From contig OX326959.1 in assembly GCA_946800325.1 (NCBI GenBank), forward strand, positions 27,201,615-27,265,614: DNA of 64,000 nucleotides. The letters run 5' to 3'. Shown piece by piece: positions 33,472 through 44,861 of the stretch. Position numbers and translations under genes: made by a program. How positions within the stretch are numbered: position 1 is the first letter of the stretch; each line of letters opens with the position of its first letter. The notes under the pieces were generated by a model. The model saw nothing but the letters and a program-made list of their open reading frames with translations, ran no database searches and was not told where the DNA came from. The stretch comes from Luzula sylvatica (taxonomy: Eukaryota; Streptophyta; Magnoliopsida; Poales; Juncaceae).

Positions 33472-34217
33472 GAGTGTACTTATGGAAAAAAACAAGAGTG
33501 TACTTTATTAATAAAATACATCACGAATAATATTTTTATTATTATCATTATACGTAATTTATTTTTGTATTTTATTAATTAAATTAATATTATTTTATTA
33601 ATATAAAAGTATTATTCGTGATGTATGATTTAAAAAAAATAAAAATATCATTATTTCCAAGAGTGTAATTTTTGAGCGGGAAATGATTCATTTGGTAAAA
33701 AAACTTGAACGTTCGTTCTCTCTCTTATTTTTTTCGCGACAAATCGTAAAATATTATTTTATTATTAATTATACGTAATTTATTTTCGTATTTTATTAAT
33801 TAAAAATAATATAATAGTATTTAATTATTTTTAATAAATGTTATTAACAATTTTAAATCTTCTAAGGGTCTAAAAGAAAAAATACAAATTCTATTTATTT
33901 AATAAAAGAGCACCAATCTGAAATTTTGATGACAAGATTTAAAATCCAGCCATTCGTACTTTATGTGGTTACATTTAAAATCCAGTCATTCTATTTTATG
34001 TGGCTACATTTAAAATCCAGTCATTCGTTAATTGTACAAAAACTGACACATCTGAGTATTTAGGTGATTAACATGGCTGGATTTTAAATCTAGAATTTAA
34101 AAACCCGAAAAGAGTTATTTTTGGAATATTTGCGAAAAGGGAGTTAGTTTTTGAATTTTTATTCCAAAAAGGACTACATGCAGAAATGCTCCCCTATTTT
34201 ATCAAAATAAAATGTTG
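33472..34217. other. Spacer between the two promoter copies
   Basis: It holds a 109-bp inverted-repeat element (33517-33625, ends TACATCACGAATAATA and its inverse) and three copies of ACATTTAAAATCCAGTCATTC-like sequence (33930-34025). No gene is seen. Confidence 0.5.
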
Positions 34218-34867
34218 GAACATATCCCAACTCTCCCTCCAAAATTTCGATGACTCAGATGACTTGATTATGATTTAATATTTAAAAAATTAATATTTTA
34301 ATTCATAATTTGATATCTTAATTATATATTCAATCATTAAGATAATCAAATCATAAATTAATATGTTAAATTATATATTTATGAATTAATTTTTAAATTG
34401 TTAAATCATATTTACCTCAACAAATTTCTTGTGGAGAAGTACAAGGAGATGTAAATCACTACTCTTTGTCAAATCAAATCAAATTAACGAAATCTACACG
34501 CCAGCTCTGAATGGGAAATTGTATTTACTACGTGTCATGATCTATCATCTATCTCATTCTCGCCTATCACGCACGATATTTCTGCTTTTAATATGCTTCC
34601 AAATTTCCAATACTGTTCTTCATAAAGATGCTTCGATTTGCATACTTCAACAATAATTATCTTTTTTATTATTCTCGCAACAGTAAAGAAAAAATCTTCG
34701 ATACAAACTACAAACTACAAAATAATCAATAATCAATCATTTTCCACCCTCCCCCGTGGGGTCATGACCCCTTCCTCCATTGCCAAACCATAAGCAACCC
34801 AAAAAGAGAAGAAGTCCGAAAGGTAATTCATCACAAAAGAGAAATTATTTCATTTGATACAGTACCA
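34218..34867 (+). promoter_or_regulatory. Promoter region of NPF-C
   Basis: This sequence lies directly upstream of the NPF-C ATG. Its distal part is duplicated at 32963-33471, and the proximal part (from about 34680) resembles the region upstream of NPF-D (56555-56733), including TACAAACTACAAAATAATCA and CCATGACC..CCTTCCTC. Promoter function is inferred from position and conservation. Confidence 0.5.
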
Positions 34868-37800
34868 ATGGAGGCAGAGCATCTTCCTCTCCTCAGTCCA
34901 TCTGAGCCGTTGATTGGATTTGTTGATTACCGTGGCCGTCCGATTAACCGCTCCTCCTCTGGTGGCTGGCCTTCTGGCCTTTTTCTCCTCGGTACCTCTC
35001 TGTTTCTCTCTGTTTCTCTCTGTTAATTGATTTCCTCGCCTACCCATTATTTGATTTCCATTTTTTGTCTCTGTTGCAAACCAATTTGCATACTTTTTTC
35101 GTTAATTATACAAAATAAGCTTCTTTGTCTAATTTCCTTAAAACCATTTTCAAAGCACGAGTAGATTGACCTGAGAGAAGGTTATATAAGTAAAATACTC
35201 AAATAAGTGTATATGTATTAACTAGCATTTTTTAATTCCCACAAACAATACAAGGGTTTATATGCAAACAAAATCTACAAAATTTCTTGGTTAGTTTTTC
35301 TCAAAAAAAAAATCTTCATCAGTCCTCTAAAGAGTTTATAATTACTAATTCAGGATTGGAAGTGGCGTCGAGATTTGCGTACTATGGTGTATCATCTAAT
35401 CTGATAACGTACTTGACGGGCCCACTTGGTCGATCCAACGCAGAAGCCGCTGCTTCGGCCAACGCATGGTCAGGTACTACGTTTCTTATGCCACTTGTCG
35501 GCGCGGTACTGGCCGACTCCTGGATCGGAAGATTTTACGGAATTATTCTAGCCTCTTTATTTTACATACTGGTTAGTGGGAGTCTGATTACTTTCTTTTA
35601 TGTGTTTTTTTTTCTTTTTTTCTTAATATTAAAATTTAAAGGGGTTTGAATGCAAATATCCGAAATATTCCGGAAGAACAAGACAGCCTAACGACAACTA
35701 TTTGATTCAACTGTGAGCTAGAAAAAATAACTATTTGTTTTCACTTGTGAGCTCTCCATTTCATCATGAACGGAGACCTCCTTTAGTTCAATTATTTCTC
35801 ACCAACCCAATTATTATTTAGGGGAATTCTTCAAAAAAACCCCAATTTTTCTGTAAATTGTGAAATATTTCCTGTCTTTTTAAAATATCACCTATATTTT
35901 TTAGATTCCATCAAAGATCTCCTATATTTGTTTTTTCTTTCAAAATCTCCTAACATTTTTATATTCTCTCAAAAATTTCCTATCTTTTTGTTATGTTTTT
36001 TAAAAATGACCATTATACTCTCATAGTTTTATTTTATATATTTCTATAATTTAATAAATAATAAGTACATATTAAACTATTATAAAAAAAATAGAAAATG
36101 TTAAAAATGAATAATACATGATATTAAAATAGTATAATAAATAATACATAAATATTAAAATATTATAATAAATAATATATTGATATTAAAATATCATTTT
36201 CAATAATTATTAATATTTTAATACCTAGATATTAAAATATCTATGTATATCTACAAAATATAATAATAAGTAATACATAGATATAAAATATTATTATAAG
36301 TAATACATATATATTAAAATATTAATAATTGTCGAAAATGATATTTTAATACCAATATATTATTTATTATAATATTTTAATATTTATGTATTATTTATTG
36401 TAATATTTTAATATCATGTATTATTTATTTTTAACATTTTTTTATAATAGTTTAATATATATTTATTATTTATTAAATTATAGAGATTTATAAAATAAAA
36501 TTACGGGGGTATAATGGTCATTTTTTAAAAAAAAACATAACAAAAGGATATGGGGTTTCTGAGGTAATCTAAAAATGTTAAGGGGTTTTGTAAGAAGAAA
36601 CAAATATAGGGGGTTTTTTAGGGAATTTACAAATTATAGGGGGTTTTCTAAATACACGGGGTTTTTTCATAATTTACAGAAAAGTTAGGGGTTTTTTGAA
36701 GAATTCCGCTATTATTTATGATGCATTTTACTTTATTTCGAAGATATTTTGAATAATTATTAATTAATGAGTATTTTAGCTAAAATTTCAAGTGTATTTA
36801 TTAATTAAGAAACCGTAATTTCTAAAAATAATTTTTCTTCATCTACAGCGACAATCTATATTTTTATCAAAATATCTCTTTTAACTATAGTATGTATTTA
36901 AACGAAAATATTTCATTAATTTATTATGCATTATCTTTCTTAACTTAGGATTACAGAAATATAAAGAATGACTAATTCAAATAAACAGTAACTCAACAAT
37001 GATATTTTAGATTATTCATGTTTATATTAATAATAAATTGCATTTAATACGCATTCTTTTTTAAATGTTAAATTAAGAAAGATAAATTTAACAACTCAAA
37101 GCATAATTATGTTTCCATAACATATCATGATTCATAACTAAAGAGGGGCATTTTGATAAAAATATAGGTTGCCGCTTTACACAAAGAAATATTAAGTCTA
37201 GAAATAGCCGCTACCTATCAATTAATGGTAGCCTAAATAACAAATATGTATTTTTCATTTAAAGAAAAAATCACAAAAAATGAATTTTATGGTACATCGT
37301 TTTAAAAACTTAATTAATTACTAAATGCCCAAAATACCCTATTAAAATGATATATCATCGAACTCTCCATATATGTATATATATTTTTTTGTATTATTTT
37401 TAATCACTATAGTACGAGTTTTCATTTTATTATATTTTGAATTAATTATAGGGTTGTGGAATGTTGAGTCTATCAAATGTAATTTCATTTCTCAAGCCGA
37501 CTGAATGTCCAGTACAGAATACGAGTTCGTCAGATTGTGGTCCAACTGGTTTCCAGTTCGCATTTTTCTACTTCTCGTTGTATCTCATCGCAATTGCTCA
37601 AGGCTTCGACAAGCCGTGCAGTCTGGCTTTCGGCGCAGACCAATTCGACCAGGACGACCCAATCGAGTGTGCTTCTAGAAGCTCCTATTTTAATTGGTGG
37701 TATTTCGCCATGTCTATCGGTATAACCGTTGCAGTCATAGTAGTGACCTATATACAGGTACAAATACAAATTATCTATTTTTCTTTAAAAAAAAATAACT

Positions 37801-39194
37801 TATATTAATTATATATTAATAATTATTTTGTGCAGGACAATTTTGGGTGGGGATTGGGTTATGGAGTGCCATGTGCCATCATGGTATTTGCAATCATGGT
37901 ATTCTTAATCGGTATAAAAAAATACCGTTTCTACGTGTTGGGAAAATCTAGTCCATTCGCTCGAATAGGAAAGACGTTCTTCTCTTTGGCTATGCGTGGT
38001 TGGAACAATAATAATATCGCTATAACGGAAGATCAAGAAAGCCAGCATGACAACAAGTACGCATCTCAATATTAATTCATCAATAAAGAATCTCAATTTA
38101 TACAAAAGAATTCAGATATTTGGTGAGAACAAATGTGGAAATTGACGAAGCGAAAAGCATTCTTAGACTATTACCAATATGGGCCACGAGTCTGGTCTAC
38201 GGGATGGTCTTTGCGCAACTCACCACCTTTTTCACAAAGCAGAGTAAGACCCTGGATCGCCACCTGTCCTCCACTCTCCTCGTGCCACCTGCCGCGCTCC
38301 AAAGCTTCGGTACAATCGCAATCCTTGTGTTCATACCAATGTACGATCGTGTAATCGTACCGATAGCACGTAAAATTAACAAGTCACCACGTGGCATTAC
38401 GATGCTCCAGAGAGTGGGGGCGGGCATGGGCTTGTCACTAGCCTGCATGGTTGTGGCAGCTTTAGTGGAAATGAAACGTCTCCAAACGGCACGAGAATAC
38501 GGTCTAGTCGACCTCCCTGACTCGACCGTGCCGATGAGTCTATGGTGGGTGGTTCCACAATACATACTTATTGGAATGGCAGACGTGTTTACCGTCGTTG
38601 GTTTGCAAGAATTCTTCTACGACCAGGTCTGTTGCAAAAAAGATTCATTTTTTACGAGGATTCTGTCTTTAACTGTTGCATGACCTCATAAAAAATATAA
38701 TAAATATACATAAATAAATATTATTTACATGTGTTGGATAATGAACAATCATCATGTTCTAAAAAATGAAATATAATAAGCATGTATAAATGTATAATGG
38801 ACATATAAAATTTTAAAATTGATGTGTATTATAATACGCGGCCCTTAACAGACAGGAACATCATTTCTATATTATTTATAATGATTTAATAAAAAAAAAA
38901 TTCTTCATTAATGCGATCTTTTCGGACACTTAGATGCCGGATTCATTGAGAAGTCTGGGTTTGGCATTATATGCGAGTATACTCGGTGTTGGAGCGTATT
39001 TGAGTAGCATATTGATATCTGTGCTAGATGAGTTAACGAGTCGAAACGGGGATAGTTGGTTCTCGAATAATTTAAACAAGGCACACTTGGACTATTTTTA
39101 TTGGCTCTTGGCAGGGTTTAGTGCTCTAGAGTTAGGTTTATTTATTTATTTATCTCGAGGTTTTGTTTATAAGAAGAAGATCGTTGTATTGTGA
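34868..39194 (+). CDS. NPF-C, NRT1/PTR (NPF5-type) transporter, 6 exons, ExxER altered
   Basis: Proposed exons are 34868-34991, 35354-35571, 37452-37757, 37836-38056, 38116-38626 and 38934-39194, joining to 547 codons including the stop (546 aa). Splice sites are GT..AG throughout. Compared with NPF-A and B there are two extra introns, after TYIQ and after FYDQ. The TM1 motif reads EVASR (E44, S47, R48): the second Glu of ExxER is Ser. The TM4 lysine is kept (GFDKPC, K168), as are [15 protein letters not shown] and LQEFFYDQ. The central loop is short ([16 protein letters not shown]). Intron 2 (1,880 bp) holds an 889-bp Mutator-type insertion. NPF-D is a recent duplicate. Loss of the second Glu could change proton coupling, as seen in some nitrate-efflux NPFs; this is inference. 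Confidence 0.87.
35821..36709. mobile_element. Mutator-type foldback element in NPF-C intron 2
   Basis: The 889-bp element begins GGGGAATTCTTCAAAAAA and ends with the inverse. It is flanked by a perfect 9-bp duplication TATTATTTA (35812-35820 and 36710-36718). Almost the whole element is one long inverted repeat; for example, an ATGACCATTATAC arm near 36006 is mirrored near 36511. It encodes nothing. NPF-D lacks it at the matching intron, so it inserted after the C/D duplication or was lost from D. Confidence 0.85.
36721..37370. mobile_element. Decayed MITE in NPF-C intron 2
   Basis: The sequence carries the family interior seen at 3376-3604 (AATTATTAATTAATGAGTATTT at one end; CAAAATACCC and ATATATCATCGAACTCTCC at the other) with an insertion between. 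NPF-D intron 2 has the same arrangement (57790-58390), so this insertion predates the duplication. Confidence 0.5.
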
Positions 39195-40560
39195 TCTATT
39201 TTTTTGTATTGTTTTGTAAAATAAATTTACTTATAAATGTACTGAAAATTTGTATGAAGAAATTGAAAACAAAGTCATTATAATGCCCACAAATTGAGGA
39301 TTTTTTATTTTCTACGTACGAATTGTATTTAGATTCTTCTTAACAGTCAAAATCAATCTGTAATCTCTTTCGCCAGCCTTGCAAAAATTTCACTTTCGCC
39401 ATACGTTATGACGAAATAGTTAGATTTGCAAATTAACAAAATCTTCTAGCTATTAATACAAATTGGACTTTTCATAATGTTATGTTGGTTATAATTTCAA
39501 TAAAATAATCAAATAAATAAATAAAACAATTATAAACTAATTATTTAAATAAATAAATCAAGACAAGTTTGGATGTAGCCGCGCGGTCATGCCACAGCTG
39601 TCCTAAAGACAGATTAATGCTCTTTTGTGCAGGGTATTTCCGTTTCTCCATCTCCAAAGTTCTACACTTCGAGAGCTCATCTCATATCCGTTCCGTAAGC
39701 ACAATCGAGAACGGATGTTCCTCACTTCGAAAAAAATGAAGCCGTGCACCGAATTCTTCGAACCAAGCTTTACATTTTTACATGTATAATTTGAGAATAT
39801 ATTGGAAGAGATAGTGTTTTATGTTATATTGTCTTTAGGATATATTAGAGATGAAAGAGTGGCAGGGTATGTCTCAAAAACCAAATAAATAATGATCTTT
39901 TCATAACAGTAGGAGCCACAATAATTTCTTCTCGTTATTGTATTATTAAAGAGAGAATAATAACTTCATATTTTATTCATATTTTAATTGGTATATTTTA
40001 TTTCAATACAAAACCGAAATTCATTAATTGCCCAAATTATTCAAGGGTCAATTAATCTTAATTTTAGAACATCTAACATTTCTTCTTTTCATATTCTTAA
40101 ATGATTAGAATGTTTTGTAATTTTATTTTCTCTAATGCATATCATTTGCATAAAATAAAATATTCAATAATTAATATTGGATCAAAATATAAAGTTTTAA
40201 ATTTTAGTATTATTTATAATAAATCATCAATAGTTAATAAAAACATAGTAAGAAAAATATTATCGATCACCGAGTTTTTCTGTTTTTCTGCAGTAAAAAG
40301 CTTCAAGATGTCGCAAAAAACTTCTTGAATGATTATTTGAAAAATCCAGTTGTATAATCTTCTTCATATTACATTTTGAAATCAGGTATATAAAAAAATA
40401 AATAATGAACTGGTTTCATGTGTACAAACAATCAAAAGATGAAACGAGAGATTAGAAACTAGGACCATTCAAATGAAGTGCTAATTTTGTGCATTCTTTA
40501 TGGCGTCATCATATTTATCCTAAAACATATGTTCCCTTTCAAAGTTGTTTCAAAGTGCTT
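39195..40560. other. 3' flank of NPF-C, intergenic
   Basis: An AATAAA at 39220-39225 may serve polyadenylation. The region 39355-39480 resembles old repeat sequence at 32.4 and 61.3 kb. No coding region can be supported. Confidence 0.4.
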
Positions 40561-40576
40561 TTCATTGATCTTCACA

Positions 40577-40990
40577 AGCATTCAAATTTATTGGTCGTGA
40601 ATAATTTATGATCAACGAAGACGGATTGCATTATTCAACACAAACACAAAGTTTAGACCAAAACAACAACTTTTTGGGATATTTATTTGCATTCGGTACA
40701 AACTAATAAAAGAAAAAGTGTGTGATATTTTCCTCAAGATTTAGTCGTTAGTTGAAACCAAGTTGGCAAGCATTAAAATTTATTTGCCGTGAATAATTTT
40801 TTATCAACAAAGATTGACTGTATTATTCACATAGAACAAAAAGTAATTTAGATCAAAACAACTACTTTGCGATGTTTATTTCCATCAAATACAAACCAAT
40901 AAATAAATTCTGTTATTTTTTCCTCATGTTTGCAATTATTTCCATCAAATACAAATCAATAAAAAATATATGTTATTTTTTCGTCATGTT
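40577..40990. repeat. Diverged tandem repeats of about 195 bp and 58 bp
   Basis: A unit containing GTGAATAATTTATGATCAACGAAG and GACCAAAACAACAACTTT is repeated after about 190 bp with changes. Inside the second copy, a 58-bp unit (TTTCCATCAAATACAAACCA..CATGTTTGCAAT) is itself doubled (about 40873-40995). Confidence 0.65.
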
Positions 40991-40995
40991 TGCAA

Positions 40996-42088
40996 TAAGA
41001 ATCCAACTCTGAGATCGTGTTATTTTGCGATTTTTGTGTTTTTTTTGCAATATGTGTGTTATAATTCCATAGACAACAAATTATGCGAACCGTATGCAAC
41101 ATGATGATGATGAGATGATGGCGATGATCATAAGGATGGGGATGAGAGAAAAAGGTCAAAAATACCCTTCACCCTTGCATAATGATGATGAGATGATGGT
41201 GATGATCATAATGATATTGATAATTATGATGATGTGATAGTGATGATGACATGATGATAATGATAGAGATGAGAGAAATATGAAAAAAACGACACTGAAA
41301 ATGAGAGGCATATTGCATACATTAACAAATTAATAAAAATACCAATTCGTATGGAGCTCTTAAAGTTTAAAAATATGTCGAAAATACCCTTGCAAATGAA
41401 TACCATACATAACCTTAAAGTTTAAAAGGTATCCAAAACATCCCGGCAAATGAGAGTAATATGAAGTTAATGTTGCATATACGTGCATATTTCTGAAAAT
41501 GACGTAACTACAAAAATAACCTTAAAAATTAGAAAAATACAAAAAACATACCTCAAAAAGCAATATATCGCTTTCATCAAAAAAAAAAAAAGCAATATAT
41601 CGCATATCTCCATGAAAAGGAGTACAATATCATAAGTACCCGTGCAAATGAGAAAATAGCAAATACACTCCTGAAATGAAAAAATAGCAGTACGATGAAT
41701 TAAATTACCGTAACTGGAGCAACGAATGGACTTCAAACCATGCAAGAAGCCAAACAATAACTGAATTTTTCATTACCGTATTCGTTTTTGGATGCAACAA
41801 TAAATTTATTAAAGAAATTACAATAAAGAAGGGAAATTACAAAAATACCCCTGACTGCATATATGAGATCGAGTTTGTACCAGAAAAGAAGCAAAGTTTC
41901 AAAGAGTTATTCAGATCTATTTTCACTTTCGGCATTGTATTTTGGTAGACTCTTCAAATAAAATCCAACCCTGGAAAATTGAAAATTTGAAATAGAAATT
42001 ATTTAGACATATGTAGAGACAGGGAGGGAGAAGACCAATTAAATTTGGGAATTACGGTTTTATAGAATAAATTGAATGCCTAATCAAT
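40996..42088. other. Intergenic with ATG-rich repeats
   Basis: Two similar blocks rich in GATGATGAGATGATG lie at 41101-41150 and 41183-41280, and short AT-rich repeats (AAGCAATATATCGC, doubled near 41560-41605) follow. No gene is seen. Confidence 0.4.
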
Positions 42089-42109
42089 TTAACAAAAACG
42101 AAAACATAC

Positions 42110-42340
42110 CAGTAACAATTTTTTGACGAGATGAGCGAGAATGGATTCGGGTATGAGATTTTTGAATCGTAACATGTCAGCGAGGGATCCACCATCCACG
42201 TATTCCATGGCGATGCTAATCCGGTCTAATCCAGCAGTGCAAAACGTGCCGTAAAATTCTGCTAAACCAAGAAAACTCGATGCCTCACAAAGTATTCTCA
42301 TTTCGATCAATATGTTTTTGCTTCTTATCCTTTTATATTC
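42110..42340 (-). pseudogene. Orphan exon of a MAPKK (MKK3-like) kinase
   Basis: Read on the minus strand, the segment encodes MRILCEASSFLGLAEFYG, then ISIAMEYVDGGSLADML and IPESILAHLVKKLL. This matches the part of plant MKK3-type kinases between the lysine-bearing lobe and the catalytic loop. It ends at a plausible splice donor (CTG|GTATG at 42110). No ATP-lysine exon, HRD loop or DFG segment was found on either side. It looks like a single exon copied or stranded by rearrangement or transposon capture, and cannot make an active kinase alone. Confidence 0.6.
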
Positions 42341-42409
42341 AAAACATAACGTAATTTAGAAAAGGAAAAAAGGTTTGAAAATAATTTTGAGAGATTGGAG
42401 ATTGAGGAA

Positions 42410-43375
42410 TTTTGAGCAAGCTTGTGACAAATTTTAGGGGAATTTGTCGCAACCGAAAGACTTTTAGCTCGAGGTGGATACGAGGGAATCTCACTTGAGA
42501 TTCTCTGTTGTGATCAAGCAAGGGCAAGATCGAGCAAGGTCGGAGACGAACCGGAAAAATTCCGGTTGTATACGACAAAAGGAGCTTCAAGCAAGGTGTC
42601 GAATCATGCGGGCATGGGACGTGCGTGTCGCCGGAATCGAAGCAAGCTAGCAACAACTACGTGAACAACCCGTCTCCGTGATCAATTTCGCGCGGCATGT
42701 CTCTATGTATATAAGAGTTATATTCATAGGTAGTTGCATTTCATGATTCGTACTTTTGAGTCGTTGACGTGGTCTTCGGGATCGGGTCGGACCGGACTCT
42801 TCAATCCGATGCGTGAAGCTCGATAGTGACTCCGATACCCAACATATACGCGTAGAGGAGATCACGTTTGTGACTCTCAATTGTGAGAAATGTGAAGTTA
42901 GGGTTTGACTGAAATCATTTCGGTTTAGCCACAAGGAGTAGAACGAGTTTGACGGAGTCGAGACGGGATTGGGTCGGACCGACCTCTTCAATCCGCTGCG
43001 TGGAGCTCGATAGTGACGCCGATACCCAACAGATACGCGTAGAGGAGATCACGTTTGTGACTCTCAATTGTGAGAAATGTGAAGTTAGGGTTTGACAGAA
43101 ATCATTCGGTTTACCCACAAGGAGTAGAACGAGTTTGACGGAGTCGAGACGAGAAATACGCACGTGAGACGGAAGGTAAATCACAATGGTGTCGAATCGT
43201 GTAGTATGGGACGCACGCGTTGCCAGATTGGAAAGCACGAAGAAGACGATGGAAGAAAGCGACCAACCCTTCGTACGTGATCAGTTTCACGTGATAATGG
43301 TTTATCCTTCTATTGCATCGTACCCTCGGAAATGTGTCGTGATCTTTGAATTTGGGAACGGAACCGGGCCCTAAC
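42410..43375 (+). repeat. Retroelement-derived repeats with a 187-bp tandem duplication
   Basis: Sequence from about 42415 to 42848 matches 43842-44290 (GAACTCGAGGTGGATACG-like, GGTTGTATACGAC, GGTGTCGAATCATGCGG, GATCGGGTCGGACCGG) and ends at CCCAACA, an LTR-like end. A 187-bp unit starting GGGTCGGACCG is tandemly repeated at 42784-42966 and 42971-43153. A third partial copy of the GGTGTCGAATCGTG segment lies at 43182-43300. The many open frames across it are shadows of the repeat. Confidence 0.6.
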
Positions 43376-43379
43376 TTTC

Positions 43380-44290
43380 TGAAGGAAATACAGTTTTGGA
43401 TCAACTAGAAGAACGTACAAATAAGTATGATGAAATGGTTGAGTTCACAATGAGATTGTGTAAACTCAGGAACCAGGAGATGGTTCGTTCGAACGGACAA
43501 AGATGGTTCGTTCGAACGCACTATGGTACGTTCGATTGAATGGGTTATTCAGTTCGAACGCATCTATGTAGAACTGGAACACAATAACAGTGGCAAGTTC
43601 GTTCGAACGAACCATAAGGTGCGTTTGAACGGACTATGTTCCGAATTCTTTGTTGACATTTTTTATCTTCAATTAATTATCCTGTAATTAATGGTATGAT
43701 CTGGGATTAATGGTATTAATCCTCAGATCTGGAAGAGAGAGAGCATTAGAGAATTTTTTTGGTGATTCTTCTTCTTCGTCCTCCTCAAGAATCCATTAGA
43801 GAAAAGAGAGAATTGGGAGAAAAATTCTCAAATTCAGATTCAAGCAAGTATACGCGTGAGTACACTAGGAGGATTCACGTGTAACCGGAAGGCGAGAACT
43901 CGAGGTGGATACGGGTAGAGAGATCTCAGTTGAGATCTTTCATTGTGACCCAAGGAGAGCAAGAATGGACAAGGTCGGAGCTTAACTGGAACGATTCTGG
44001 TTGTATACGACTAGGCAAAGCTTCATCGACGGTGTCGAATCGTGCGGACGTGGGACGCACGTGTTGCCGATGAACTGAGCTAGAAGAGCAACTACAAGCG
44101 CGTGTCAACCCTTCTCCGTGATCAATTTCACGTGGTATAACACTATATATATAATATTTATATATTAGTAATTGCACGTAGGATTATGAATCGTGTCGTG
44201 AAATCGACGGCGTGATCCCCGGGATCGGGTCGGACCGGGCTCTTCAATCCGCTACGCGGAGCTCAGTAGTGACACAGATTCCCAACACTT
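43380..44290 (+). repeat. LTR-like repeat B with a CGTTCGAACG palindrome cluster
   Basis: It is related to repeat A (30735-31330) in its flanks but has a different palindrome. CGTTCGAACG is perfect at 43486-43495, 43509-43518 and within a 16-bp palindrome (GTTCGTTCGAACGAAC, 43597-43612), with degenerate copies near 43528, 43551 and 43621. It ends CCCAACA at about 44286. It is probably an LTR; the start is not certain. Confidence 0.55.
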
Positions 44291-44430
44291 CCGCTTGGCG
44301 GGCCCGGAGTTGGACTGATTCCCTTCACAGCCAGCGTTAGGGTTTCCTCGGCAGAGCTTAAGTGTTTTCGTAGGTAGGGTTTCGCCAAATACTAGTTAGC
44401 GGAAGGAAGATGGCATTTCGTGGGAGCTTT

Positions 44431-44775
44431 TGTTAGGATCGTCGCCGCAGACGCACACCCAAGAACAACACACGGACACAAGTATTTTTACGTGGAAACC
44501 CCGAAGGAAAAAAACCACGGCCGTCGACACTCAAACTATTTTACTATACCGGAGAAAGAGAGAATATAATTATTGGTATTTGTTGGAATGAATAAAACTC
44601 TAGCCTAGCCCTCTATTTATAGCTAAACTCCTACCCAATACAAGGAAATAATCATTGCCTTAATTACCATTCAATCATGGCAATAACAATATATGGAGAA
44701 CTTTCCTATCTCTTCAAGGTTTTCTTTTTCCAATTTCCTAATCCTCGGATTTCCAAAAGTCTCCATACCATAACA
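44431..44775 (-). repeat. 3' LTR of copia element 2
   Basis: 345 bp, TGTTAGGATC..CATAACA on the + strand. It carries a TATA-like CTATAAATAG on the minus strand near 44614-44624. Confidence 0.9.
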
Positions 44776-44861
44776 ATCTCCCACTTGGAGACTTTTGCAC
44801 CAATCTCCTTTTCTCCCGTCCCGAGCGGGACTTCCTTGAGCCCGGCGACATCTCCCACGGC

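Noticed and set aside
42647..43404. Several overlapping minus-strand frames of about 100 codons with shared sequence
   Set aside because: They repeat because of the 187-bp tandem DNA duplication and match no protein family.
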